The position numbers and the translations under genes are program-made. A stretch of 64,000 nucleotides of DNA, taken from contig NZ_CP036276.1 in NCBI RefSeq assembly GCF_007747995.1, positions 3,897,001-3,961,000 of the forward strand. Reading direction: 5' to 3'. Positions 26,964-35,910 of this stretch are shown here, one piece after another. The notes under the pieces are model-generated. The model had not been told where the DNA came from. It did no database searches and worked only from the letters and a program-made list of their open reading frames with translations. The DNA comes from Symmachiella dynata (lineage in GTDB: Bacteria; Planctomycetota; Planctomycetia; Planctomycetales; Planctomycetaceae). Each line of letters opens with the position of its first letter. The stretch's first letter is position 1.

Positions 26964-27157
26964 TCATCATAATTTAACAATTTTATAACTTAATAACCGG
27001 GTGAGCTGATTTTCGATGCATGTCTTCTCGCTGCCACAGGCTTTACGATTCCACGGAGCGCAGTTTCGTGACCGCCTTCCTGTATCGCGTTGATACGAGA
27101 GACATCGTCGTAACCGAGGCAATTGAGACAGTTCCTGCCAATCCATAAGGACTCACC

Positions 27158-28219
27158 ATGAAGACTGACGATATGCATCTCCAAGCGGACGAATACTACG
27201 GGGCACGACGAACAGATGGTTGGCTGGTATTTTGTCTAGCAACTGCGCTGCTTGTGGTTGGGACACTACCGGTCGACGTATTGGCTGTTGAATCAACTGT
27301 CGTTTTGCGTGGTGCTGACTCGGTCGATCAGGATGACATGTGTTTTTGGCTGAACAAGAAGGACCCATCAAAAAGTACCGTGATCACGTCGGATAAAAGC
27401 GGCGATTCCCTGTTTGTGTATGATCTGCAAGGCGATTTACTACAAAAGGTCAGTATGCCGAAGCCGGGGAATATCGATATCCGCAGTGATTTTCCACTCG
27501 GCGAGAATCGCGTTGATATTGTAGCGGTCAATCAGCGTGAGGATGGATATCAGCTGAGGGTCTTTCAGGTTGATCCGGCAACGCGTCTGCTGACGCGCAT
27601 CGATGGCGGGATCCCGACAGGACCAAACTACGGCGGTTGCCTATATCACAGCCGGAAGAGTGATCGATTTTACTTCATCTGCACCTCCGATTCAGGCACG
27701 CTCGAACAGTATGAGTTAACCGCTTCTACCGATGGAAAAACCGTGACGGGAACAAAAGTCCGTCATTGGAAACTCGGAAAGTGCGAGGGAGCCGTTGCCG
27801 ACGACGAGCACGGAGTGGTGTACATCGGCGAGGAAAATAAGGGCGTGTGGAAACTCAATGCGGAACCCGATGGTGCGACGCCTGGTCAATTGGTAATTGA
27901 AATCGGACAGAACAAGCTTCAGGGGGATATCGAAGGTCTCACCCTTTATCGCTCGGAGGGTGGTGGTGGCTATCTGATCGTCTCGGATCAGGGCCGCAAT
28001 ACCTTTATGGTTTACGAACGAGGCGACAGCAACCGTTACGTCGGGCAATTTATGATCGATGGCGTTCAGGAGACGGATGGAATCGAAGTCCTGAGTATTG
28101 GTCTGGGAGATCACTTTCCCGATGGGGTGTTTGCCTGTCACAACGGCGCTGATCCGGAACCGCATCCCGTTGTGTTGACACCTTGGACAAACATCAAAGC
28201 CCAGCTGAAATCACGCTGA
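27158..28219 (+). CDS. Secreted 3-phytase (beta-propeller phytase)
   Basis: 353 residues, Shine-Dalgarno AAGGA. An N-terminal hydrophobic signal (WLVFCLATALLVVGTLPVDV, about residues 22-42) follows an unusually long polar start. The body matches phytase family PF02333: DDMCFWLNKKDPSKSTVITS, GDSLFVYDLQG, RVDIVAVNQR, KCEGAVADDEHGVVYIGEEN and GDIEGLTLYRSEGGGGYLIV, then SDQGRNTFMVYERG and QETDGIEV. These acidic clusters bind the calcium ions needed to cleave phosphate from phytate. Expected to act in the periplasm or outside to release phosphate. It fits the PhoX-like gene 2.5 kb downstream as a phosphorus-scavenging group. Confidence 0.92.
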   Translation: MKTDDMHLQADEYYGARRTDGWLVFCLATALLVVGTLPVDVLAVESTVVLRGADSVDQDDMCFWLNKKDPSKSTVITSDKSGDSLFVYDLQGDLLQKVSMPKPGNIDIRSDFPLGENRVDIVAVNQREDGYQLRVFQVDPATRLLTRIDGGIPTGPNYGGCLYHSRKSDRFYFICTSDSGTLEQYELTASTDGKTVTGTKVRHWKLGKCEGAVADDEHGVVYIGEENKGVWKLNAEPDGATPGQLVIEIGQNKLQGDIEGLTLYRSEGGGGYLIVSDQGRNTFMVYERGDSNRYVGQFMIDGVQETDGIEVLSIGLGDHFPDGVFACHNGADPEPHPVVLTPWTNIKAQLKSR

Positions 28220-28418
28220 TGGATGACTTGGCGGCACTTGCAATCCACTACAGCGGAATCGTTTCCGGCGTAGCTGGACCTATGAGTCTGGCAGAGGATT
28301 TTTCTCGAAAGCGATGTTGAGAACAAAGTCGGTTTACGGGGAATTGCTTAGCTCCCCCCTGCTCTGTGACTGGAAGCCTCGCATTCTCAGCAAAGTCATC
28401 AGCAGACATAGGCCAGCG

Positions 28419-30362
28419 TCATTTGACGGTTTGCGGTAGCAACGATCGCCGAATCCTATCTAACGAAGCTTTCCTCGATTCGCGGCCTAGCTGATAATAT
28501 TTGTAATTCAGCGTGTCGAGATCGATGTCCAGCATTGTTTCCAGGCCTTGCTGCGCGAATTGACGGTTGATGAGATACGGGTCATCGAGCGCGTTGATCA
28601 GGTCCGTTAAAGCCCACTGCGCATTGGCTTTCGTTAACGCATCGACACCAATCAGCCGAGTGGCTTCGCTTGATGAATTGCGTAACCAACCCAACGCGAC
28701 CGCTAGGTTGCGATCTGGGTAATTCTGTGAAAGCATTTGTTCCGAGTAGTCAGTATGTTCTTCGCCATACCATTTACGCAGATTGTGAATTGTCCAATCA
28801 ATGTTTTCCTCGACATGGCATAAATTGCAGGCGTTGGGTTGATTGGCTTCGATCATCTTGCGGTTGGTTGGGCTAAAGATCATGTGCGTTCGCACGACAT
28901 CCTGCAGCCCCTCGCTGATCTTCGGCATGTGGCAATTCATGCAGCGACTTCCAGCACTACCTGCGCTGTGGTGCGTATGCATGGCCCGCGCGTCTGGCTC
29001 GACAAATTGCTGATGACATTGCAGGCAGCTGGCATCATCCTCATCAGGTGTTCGTGCCCACTTTTGACCGATTGCCTGATGAGGATCGTGGCAGTGCACG
29101 CAACTCAGCGCGTTGCCCATCTCGTTATGGGCGACATCAGCATTCGTTGAGCCCCGGTAGCAATGGCCATTCATCGCATCGGTCGCTTCCTGAGAATTGA
29201 AGCAAGCCATGCCGCCTGCATACGTCACATTTTGGGCGGAATGGCAGCGTGCGCAGATGAAATTGATGTTCTCCTGCGTACGCCCCCAGATATCGTGCGA
29301 GGGTTGATCTTCTAAAACAGTCAGATGCGGGCTTGCGGGAAAGAATGAGGGCCGATGTTCTTTGGGTTGTGCGACATGGTCGCGGCAGCCATTGTGGCAT
29401 GCTTCACAACTGATCCCCAATGTCACAGCGAACTCGGGAGCCGGCAGACTTTCCAGCTTGTAACGTAGTGAAGCAGCGGCTTTCTTAGACGGCATTCGCC
29501 CGTCAGGGATCAAGGCCGCTAGCTTGGGGTGTGCTTCTGAAAAGTACCCGCGTGTGTCAAAAGCAAATGAGTGCGGCGTATAGATTTCCGCTCTCTTCCA
29601 AGACTTATAAGACCACAGCCAGTCGCCGATCGGACGTGTCGTATGGCATGACGCGCAGCCGGTGGAATAGACGCGGAGGGTCTTCGACTCGAAAGGGTCC
29701 ACGCGTTGCTCGTCTGGTGTTTCTTCGCTTAAGTGCGTTTCGGGGACCCATTCTTTTTGTTGGATCCAATACGTAAATGGAATATGGACGTCCAGTTGCC
29801 AAAGCGGGTCATTCTTAGGGTCCGGTCCATCAATCAAGCGGCCGACATACGACTGGTAAAACCGTCGACCAATTGTGCGTTCGATTCGAAATTCGCGAAC
29901 AACATCGTTGCGAGAAAGCCGAGCATGAAATTCGCCATTGGTTCGAAAGAACGAAGCGTCTCCCCCCATGTAGTTCGTTTTCGACGCGCCGGAAAAATCG
30001 CCTAGTACTGTCTCTTCTGTCGCATAGGCATTCATCCAGCGGTGGGAATGCTCAGACCAGTTATCGTGTTGCTCCTTATGGCAACTTTGGCAAGTATCCG
30101 GACCGACATAATCACTTCGACGGATGTTTGATGCCGGAGCTTGGACTTGAGATTTAGCAGAGGCCACCGCCGGGGGGTTACCCCATAGGAACACTGCGCG
30201 TTCATCAAAATAGTTCGTGACCCGCGGCGGTTTTGCACGGTCCTCAGCGCGCTGATTGCCTTGGGTTCGCGGTGTCCGAACCGACCGAAAGTAGGCCGTC
30301 GTAGCTACAGTTGAAACCACAACAAGCATACACACGGCAATAACTCGATAGCGGAATTGCAC
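28419..30362 (-). CDS. Octahaem cytochrome c, exported
   Basis: 647 residues with an N-terminal signal anchor (YRVIAVCMLVVVSTVATTAY). I count eight CxxCH haem-binding motifs: CQSCH, CASCH, CEACH, CARCH, CVHCH, CLQCH, CMNCH and CNLCH. The last part (DLINALDDPYLINRQFAQQG) resembles HEAT-like helices. It is of the broad multihaem/NrfA-like group, but the lysine-ligated CxxCK of nitrite reductase NrfA is not seen. Likely a periplasmic electron-transfer protein; the donor and acceptor are unknown. It is divergent from the PhoX-like gene with about 320 bases between. Confidence 0.9.
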   Translation of the reverse strand: MQFRYRVIAVCMLVVVSTVATTAYFRSVRTPRTQGNQRAEDRAKPPRVTNYFDERAVFLWGNPPAVASAKSQVQAPASNIRRSDYVGPDTCQSCHKEQHDNWSEHSHRWMNAYATEETVLGDFSGASKTNYMGGDASFFRTNGEFHARLSRNDVVREFRIERTIGRRFYQSYVGRLIDGPDPKNDPLWQLDVHIPFTYWIQQKEWVPETHLSEETPDEQRVDPFESKTLRVYSTGCASCHTTRPIGDWLWSYKSWKRAEIYTPHSFAFDTRGYFSEAHPKLAALIPDGRMPSKKAAASLRYKLESLPAPEFAVTLGISCEACHNGCRDHVAQPKEHRPSFFPASPHLTVLEDQPSHDIWGRTQENINFICARCHSAQNVTYAGGMACFNSQEATDAMNGHCYRGSTNADVAHNEMGNALSCVHCHDPHQAIGQKWARTPDEDDASCLQCHQQFVEPDARAMHTHHSAGSAGSRCMNCHMPKISEGLQDVVRTHMIFSPTNRKMIEANQPNACNLCHVEENIDWTIHNLRKWYGEEHTDYSEQMLSQNYPDRNLAVALGWLRNSSSEATRLIGVDALTKANAQWALTDLINALDDPYLINRQFAQQGLETMLDIDLDTLNYKYYQLGRESRKASLDRIRRSLLPQTVK

Positions 30363-30685
30363 GTCTCGAAGTTCTCCATACCGAATGAATCGCGGACCTA
30401 GGATACGTACCCAATGGAATGGGGCGCGAAGAAGCTTTCAACGATAAAGGCGATGGTCATTCTTTGGGGGCGGAAGGAGTCGCCCAGCTAAGAGATTATA
30501 AACAACCGTGAGCGATTCTATTGTTAAGAGTCAGTGAACTTGATGAATTCGTGATGATTACCGCGACGTACTGATTGCTATGAGTTTACGTGAGTTGCAT
30601 ACTGTCACCCGATTGGATTTCTGGAGCTCGAAGAATAAGCATCCAGGCTCGCCGTTAGGATTCCGTAATTGGGAACTTCGCTCGT
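30363..30685. promoter_or_regulatory. Divergent promoter region cytochrome / PhoX
   Basis: About 320 bases between divergent starts, AT-rich in 30490-30600. CTGTCACCC at 30602-30610 resembles a phosphate-box half site. No gene is seen inside. Confidence 0.4.
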
Positions 30686-32116
30686 ATGGCTACATTCAAT
30701 GCGTCAAAGTCTTCTTTAGAACACTCGACAATCCCGCGTAGGACGTTCCTACACGCATTAGGGGGCTTGGGAGTCTCCGGAACTCTTGGTGAATTTCTGA
30801 AGCGCTCCGCTTACGGAAAATCAGATTACACGATCGCTGGCTACGGCCCGCTGCAACCAGTTGCGGATCAAACGACGGGACTCAAACTACTGCAGCTTCC
30901 CGAAGGCTTCCGTTATTTGTCGTTTGGTTGGAACGGTGATGTGATGGCCGACGGGGGCCTGACACCGGGTGTACACGACGGAATGGGGATCATCGGCGAG
31001 CAAGACGGCGTGATCACGATGTGCCGGAATCACGAGTTGAAAGCCAAGTCCGGTCCTTTTGGAACGGATGCCATCCGTTACGACCCTGAGGCGGGCGGCG
31101 GATGTTCGTTGTTGACCTTCGATGCGAACGATGGAAGCTGGCTCGAAGCGAAACCGGCATTGGCAGGGACTGTCAAGAACTGCGCGGGAGGAACAACCCC
31201 TTGGGGCACTTGGCTGACTTGTGAGGAATCGGTCCTCGGTCCGGGAGGAGTCGATGGCGACGAACGCTTCGATTTCCAGCGCGACCACGGTTGGATCTTT
31301 GAGGTTACTGCCGATGGTGCGGCATCTCCTGTTCCTCTCAAAGCGATGGGCCGATTTGTTCATGAGGCGGTCGCAGTCGATCCGGTGAACGGATTCGTCT
31401 ACGAGACAGAAGACCGAGGAACCGCGGGGTTTTATCGCTTCAAACCCAATGAACCCGGGAAGCTTGCCGCAGGCGGGCAACTGGAAATGCTCAAGGTGCC
31501 TGGTGTTGGGGATCTTCGTCGCGGAGTCAAAGTGGGGCAACAATTCGATGTCGATTGGGTTGCGATTGAGGACGTCGAACGAGCGCATTCCCCAAAAGGC
31601 AGCGGTGGCGACAATCCCGCAGGGGACGAGTTGGGTGTCTTCATGCAAGGGAAGATGCAGGGCGGCGCGACATTCGCCCGCCTTGAAGGCTGCTGGTGGG
31701 GTAATGATCTAGTTTACATCGTCTCGACCTCTGGTGGTGAAAAAGATCTCGGACAGGTCTGGCAATACGATCCGCGCAACAACCGCTTGAAACTCATCTT
31801 CGAGTCTCCCGACTCAAGCGTCGTCGACAGTCCGGACAATATTTGCGTGAGCCCGCGCGGAGGTCTAGTGCTCTGCGAAGATGGCGACGTCATCCCGCAA
31901 CACCTGCGTGGCATGACCCAGGATGGTCGGATTTTCCCATTTGCCGCCAACAATGTCGTGCTTCACGGTGAGCACAACAATATCCGCGGCGATTTTCGAG
32001 GTGGAGAATGGGCGGGAGCCAACTTCTCCAAAGATGGACAATGGCTCTTCGCCAACATCCAAGATCCTGGAATCACGTTTGCGATTACCGGTCCCTGGGG
32101 AAATGAGTTGCTGTGA
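30686..32116 (+). CDS. PhoX-like phosphatase (DUF839), Tat-exported
   Basis: 476 residues. A twin-arginine signal (PRRTFLHALGGLGVSGTLGE) is at residues 18-37. Family (PF05787) motifs: GLKLLQLPEGFRYLSFGWNG, VHDGMGIIGEQDGVITMCRN, HE, NCAGGTTPWGTWLTCEES, GRFVHEAVAVDPVNGFVYET and EDRGTAGFYRF, then VDSPDNICVSPRGGLVLCED. The conserved NCAGG-PWGTW-TCEE and E-DR residues bind the calcium/iron centre of PhoX. The expected role is release of phosphate from phosphoesters outside the cytoplasm. Many DUF839 proteins are untested, so the substrate is inferred. Confidence 0.9.
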   Translation: MATFNASKSSLEHSTIPRRTFLHALGGLGVSGTLGEFLKRSAYGKSDYTIAGYGPLQPVADQTTGLKLLQLPEGFRYLSFGWNGDVMADGGLTPGVHDGMGIIGEQDGVITMCRNHELKAKSGPFGTDAIRYDPEAGGGCSLLTFDANDGSWLEAKPALAGTVKNCAGGTTPWGTWLTCEESVLGPGGVDGDERFDFQRDHGWIFEVTADGAASPVPLKAMGRFVHEAVAVDPVNGFVYETEDRGTAGFYRFKPNEPGKLAAGGQLEMLKVPGVGDLRRGVKVGQQFDVDWVAIEDVERAHSPKGSGGDNPAGDELGVFMQGKMQGGATFARLEGCWWGNDLVYIVSTSGGEKDLGQVWQYDPRNNRLKLIFESPDSSVVDSPDNICVSPRGGLVLCEDGDVIPQHLRGMTQDGRIFPFAANNVVLHGEHNNIRGDFRGGEWAGANFSKDGQWLFANIQDPGITFAITGPWGNELL

Positions 32117-32255
32117 TTCGCAAGCAACAGCGATTCAACACCCGCTCACATTTTTGATCGGGTGATCACCATATTTCGGACAGTTCTTCGTCAATTGGCT
32201 GGCGTTTTAGCGGAACCAAACACTCAGGATTAACTTTTACCAGTTGGAGAATTCT

Positions 32256-33236
32256 ATGCTCAATCGAAAAAACCGCGTCAAAGGCTTTACGCTGATCGAG
32301 TTGCTGGTGGTGATCGCGATCATCGCGATCTTGATCGCTCTGTTGCTTCCCGCTGTACAGCAGGCACGTGAAGCGGCCCGTCGCACGCAGTGCCGAAACA
32401 ACCTGAAGCAACTCTCGTTGGCAATGCACAACTACCATGACGTCTATGGATCATTTCCTCCCGGTCTTATTGCTGACCCTTGCGATGATATGTGTGCCAC
32501 CCAATTTCCGGGTGCCGGATATGCGGGTAACGACACGGATGGATTCTCGTGGGGGGCCTACCTGTTGCCGTACGTCGAGCAGACCGCCTTGTACAACGCA
32601 ATTGATGTCAACGGAATTTCAGGCCGGTTTGAAGCCGGGATTCCCGAGGCCAGAGTTTCACTGCGTGCGTTCAAGTGTCCCACCTCGACGCTCCCTTCCC
32701 AGGTCCAGGCGATAACCATCAATGGAACTGAATCGGGTAGCTATTACGGCGACGGCATTATTGTGAATTTTGCCGATGACCCCAGCGACTTTCCCGTCTC
32801 GACCCCTCCCGAAATGGTGGGCTACCCGACGTCTGACTACAAAGGCAACGTGGGGTTCACTGACCAGGGGGTTTTCATCAAACTGGAAGATTCAATTGGG
32901 GATCGGAGTAGCCCGGCGGTCGTTCAAATCAAACACATCACTGACGGCACGAGCAACACACTCGCCATTGGTGAGTCGTCCTACATGAACGATCCGGAGT
33001 CGTGGCCGCTGGCACTCGGTGCCATGCTGGAAGACGAATCGGTGCTCGCCAAGACCGATGCGAATGCGATCCCGAACACCACGTTCGACGACGACTCGTT
33101 CATGAGTTTCCATACCGGGGGAGTCTTCTTCGCCCTGTGCGACGGAAGTGCTCGATTCATCAGTGAAGACATCGATGCACAGGTCTATTTCAACCTCGGT
33201 GAGCGCAACGATGGCAACGTGCTGGGCGAATTCTAA
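32256..33236 (+). CDS. DUF1559 pilin-like protein (H-X9-DG)
   Basis: 326 residues from the ATG at 32256. The prepilin N-terminus is textbook: a short basic leader, then GFTLIELLVVIAIIAILIAL and LLPAVQQAREAARRTQC, cleaved between G and F by a type IV prepilin peptidase. The family motif near the C-terminus is HTGGVFFALCDG (H, nine residues, DG), and the end is GNVLGEF. DUF1559 proteins are assigned to a type II secretion/pseudopilus-like role in planctomycetes; function is not settled. A short lipoprotein gene follows, a usual arrangement. An intact counterpart of the remnant at 6613. Confidence 0.95.
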   Translation: MLNRKNRVKGFTLIELLVVIAIIAILIALLLPAVQQAREAARRTQCRNNLKQLSLAMHNYHDVYGSFPPGLIADPCDDMCATQFPGAGYAGNDTDGFSWGAYLLPYVEQTALYNAIDVNGISGRFEAGIPEARVSLRAFKCPTSTLPSQVQAITINGTESGSYYGDGIIVNFADDPSDFPVSTPPEMVGYPTSDYKGNVGFTDQGVFIKLEDSIGDRSSPAVVQIKHITDGTSNTLAIGESSYMNDPESWPLALGAMLEDESVLAKTDANAIPNTTFDDDSFMSFHTGGVFFALCDGSARFISEDIDAQVYFNLGERNDGNVLGEF

Positions 33237-33302
33237 ATCCACTCCGTATCGGGTTGAATTTGTTCTTACCGATTTCGTACCCCAAAAGTGGGCTTTGTTG
33301 TC

Positions 33303-33761
33303 ATGAGACTTTTGAAGAAGTGCTTTTTAATTGTGGCCGTCGTTCTGTCGGGGGCAAGTGTCCCCGGCTGCGGCGGCGGGGCGTTCGACACGGCCGAAGT
33401 CAGCGGTCGTGTGACTTGTAATGGCGAGCCAATTAACCGTGGCCAAGTCATATTTCGGCCTTTTGTCCAGAATTCCGAAGAGAGACCGGGCAAGTCGGCC
33501 ATCGGGCATCTGAATGAAAACGGCGAATTCAGCATGCTGACAACTTATGATCTCGGTGACGGCGCAGTCGTGGGCACTCACAAAGTGCAGGTGATTCCCA
33601 AGGGCTATGTGATCGATGATGACGATGAAGAAGAAGAGCAATCGTCCGCACCGGTGAAACGGTATCCCTGTATCCAGCGAGGCGGATTCACTGAGCATAT
33701 TGTTGAAGTCAAAGGTGGAGAGACCAACATTTTGGATATCGAACTATCGAGCACTAAGTGA
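33303..33761 (+). CDS. Small lipoprotein with carboxypeptidase-regulatory-like fold
   Basis: 152 residues from the ATG at 33303. The lipobox is in VAVVLSGASVPGCGGG (Cys near residue 23). After it comes VSGRVTCNGEPINRGQVIFR, the transthyretin-like/carboxypeptidase regulatory pattern common in planctomycete lipoproteins, then GENGEF-like HLNENGEFSML, VGTHKVQVIPKGYVIDDDDE with an acidic run, and GGETNILDIELS. It follows the DUF1559 gene by 66 bases, the usual pairing, so the two probably act together at the envelope. Function unknown. Confidence 0.85.
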   Translation: MRLLKKCFLIVAVVLSGASVPGCGGGAFDTAEVSGRVTCNGEPINRGQVIFRPFVQNSEERPGKSAIGHLNENGEFSMLTTYDLGDGAVVGTHKVQVIPKGYVIDDDDEEEEQSSAPVKRYPCIQRGGFTEHIVEVKGGETNILDIELSSTK

Positions 33762-33875
33762 GGTTCAGCTGAAATCACTTATGCTCTCCGTTCAGCGGGC
33801 CATGTTTGTACGATTTGTATTCATGTCCAGCAAATTGCAGGCCGGTTGGTACGTTCGTTTGCCGGGGATTGTGTG

Positions 33876-35414
33876 ATGACGAGAACAACCACGTCCTCGG
33901 TTCAGGCGCCACAACTCACTTCCGCTGAAAAAACATCGGCGGATTCTCCCGCGAATACTGCGGACAGTCGCGACGACAGTAAAACAAGCGAGCAGGGATT
34001 CAACCACGTTGGTCGTCACCGGATAAGCGAGCGGTTGCTTGAAGAATTGCTGTCCCCGGTTAATAACGCCAGCTTAATGGTGTTTCGGGTGGCTTTCGGA
34101 CTAGCGGTGGCGTGGTATGCACTCAGATCTCTGCTGAGCGGCTCAGTCGCCTATAACTACATCCAGCCCCCGATGCACTTTTCTTTTCAGGGGTTTGAAT
34201 GGATTCACCCTTGGCCCGGCGCGGGCATGTATTTCCATTTCACCCTGATGCTGACCGCCGCACTCTGTTTCGCCGCCGGGTTTTGCTATCGACTCAGCTC
34301 AGTGCTCGTCTTCCTGACGTTTACTTTTACATTCCTCTGTGAACGGTCGCTCTACAACAACCATTACTATTTGATGAGTCTGTTAGCGTTTCTCTCGATT
34401 TTCATTCCACTGCATCGTCGCTGGTCGGTGGATGTCTTCAGGTCACCGGAAATCGCTAGTACGTATGTCCCAGCCTGGACTGTGTGGCTCCTGCGATTTC
34501 AGTTGGGAATCGTGTATTTCTACGGGGCTGTGGCAAAACTCAACGCCGACTGGCTGCAAGGGCAGCCCATGCGGATGTGGTTGGTGAAACTCTCCGATTA
34601 TCCCGTCTTGGGGAGCTACTTCACTGAGGAATGGGCCGTCCAAACCTTTGTTTGGGGCGGTCTGTTGATTGACCTATTCGCGGTGCCGTTGCTGTTATGG
34701 CGGCGCTCGCGGCTTTATGCCTTTGCCGTGATCGTCCTGTTTCATGTCATCAATTCGACGTTGTTTGACATCGGCGTGTTTCCCTGGCTGATGATCGCTG
34801 TGACCACGTTATTCTTTTCACCAGATTGGCCGCTACGACTCGCGGGGCAGAAAAGCAGATCCGCTCCCAGCAGCTCTCCTCAAACGGTCCGTTGGACTCC
34901 GAAGCTAAGATGGGGCGTGGCTTTGTTGTCCGTCTATGTTTTACTCCAACTCGTCGTCCCGTTGCGGCATCATCTGTATGACGGCCAGACGAGTTGGACA
35001 GAGAACGGGCATTTCTTTTCCTGGCGGATGATGCTTCGCAACAAGATCGCAGCGGTCCGTTTTTATGCGCGGAATCCAGAGACGGGGCGGGAGGGGATTG
35101 TGGACCTTCGTCCCTATATCACTCCGTTGCAACTCTCTAAGATGGCCCGCGATCCCAACCACATCCTGCAGATGGCCCATTTCCTGGCTGATGATTTCCG
35201 GAAACAAGGCTTGGGGAACACCGAGATTCGCGTGAGGGCCTTGGCCTCGCTGAACGGCCGTAGGCCTCAGTATTTGATTGACCCGGATGTGGATTTGGTC
35301 AAGCAACAACTCGGCTGGTTGAAGAGCGATTGGATTGTGCCCTTGAAGGAACCGTTCCGACACGACGCCTGGGACCGTCCGGTACAGTACTGGGAAGAAG
35401 AACTCGGCCTGTGA
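33876..35414 (+). CDS. HTTM / vitamin K-dependent gamma-carboxylase-like membrane protein
   Basis: 512 residues from the ATG at 33876. A polar N-terminal 60 residues is followed by many membrane segments from about 70 to 330. The family (HTTM, PF05090) motifs are FRVAFGLAVAWYALR, YYLMSLLAFLSIFIPLHRRW and VYFYGAVAKLNADWLQGQPM. The C-terminal third is a soluble domain with YARNPETGREGIVDLRPYIT. Bacterial members are of unknown activity; the animal enzymes carboxylate Glu residues. Nothing here proves carboxylase activity. No operon partner. Confidence 0.88.
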   Translation: MTRTTTSSVQAPQLTSAEKTSADSPANTADSRDDSKTSEQGFNHVGRHRISERLLEELLSPVNNASLMVFRVAFGLAVAWYALRSLLSGSVAYNYIQPPMHFSFQGFEWIHPWPGAGMYFHFTLMLTAALCFAAGFCYRLSSVLVFLTFTFTFLCERSLYNNHYYLMSLLAFLSIFIPLHRRWSVDVFRSPEIASTYVPAWTVWLLRFQLGIVYFYGAVAKLNADWLQGQPMRMWLVKLSDYPVLGSYFTEEWAVQTFVWGGLLIDLFAVPLLLWRRSRLYAFAVIVLFHVINSTLFDIGVFPWLMIAVTTLFFSPDWPLRLAGQKSRSAPSSSPQTVRWTPKLRWGVALLSVYVLLQLVVPLRHHLYDGQTSWTENGHFFSWRMMLRNKIAAVRFYARNPETGREGIVDLRPYITPLQLSKMARDPNHILQMAHFLADDFRKQGLGNTEIRVRALASLNGRRPQYLIDPDVDLVKQQLGWLKSDWIVPLKEPFRHDAWDRPVQYWEEELGL

Positions 35415-35559
35415 AATGGGAGTTGCTCCATCCTGATGATTCAATGACAGTAATGGACGGCCGTCGAATACCCAAAGGAGATTCGACTTAACGGATTCGG
35501 GAAGTACGTGTGGCAGAATGAGCGTACCGAGCTGAAGTCGCGTGCGGCAGACCACAGCA

Positions 35560-35760
35560 TTTGGTTCGCCCTCAGCGAGGTCGCCCAACGCACCCCCAAT
35601 GGCAGATTCCCCAATGCCTGATGCGGCCGCTCCGTGTGATAGAGCTCGACGTATACAGCGATCAGGTAGTCGAAGTGCTTTGGCCCACATGTGATGAAGT
35701 AACCCAACGCTGGTCCGCAAAGCCTGCGCAAATTGCCGCAGTAAATTTGCCGCGCAGGTT
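35560..35760 (-). pseudogene. Integrase-core (rve) transposase remnant
   Basis: The minus frame reads GPKHFDYLIAVYVELYHTER then PHQALGN, the end of the retroviral-integrase-like core of IS3/IS481-type transposases. No start or upstream catalytic motifs remain. About 500 bases between the HTTM gene and the WD40 gene are otherwise non-coding. Confidence 0.6.
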
Positions 35761-35874
35761 GTTCACCCGTTGGAAATATCGAAGAGAATTCGTTACGTTC
35801 CGAGACAGCGTGTCGGTCTCGAATTCTTGTAAACCCTTGCAAATCCGGGGTTTCAAATCAGGTCCAAAGAGCAT

Positions 35875-35900
35875 GGTTACGAAGAGGTTTGGGCACGGGG
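35875..35900 (+). repeat. Dispersed repeat copy C
   Basis: GGTTACGAAGAGGTTTGGGC followed by ACGGGG. It ends 11 bases before the stop codon of the minus-strand WD40 gene. AAAGAGCATG just upstream of the core matches copies D and E. Confidence 0.6.
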
Positions 35901-35910
35901 CGGGGGCTCT

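Larger units (their letters stand above)
26443..27157. other. Long intergenic region with several hairpins
   Basis: About 715 bases. Between 26530 and 26850 there are several GC-rich inverted repeats: ACAGGCC/GGCCTGT at 26549-26571 and AACGCCCC/GGGGCGTT at 26615-26644. A 98-codon minus frame crosses them but has no family features. The 3' part (26940-27000) is very AT-rich and probably holds the phytase promoter. It may encode a structured RNA on the minus strand; I could not match it to tmRNA, RNase P or 6S RNA. Confidence 0.4.
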
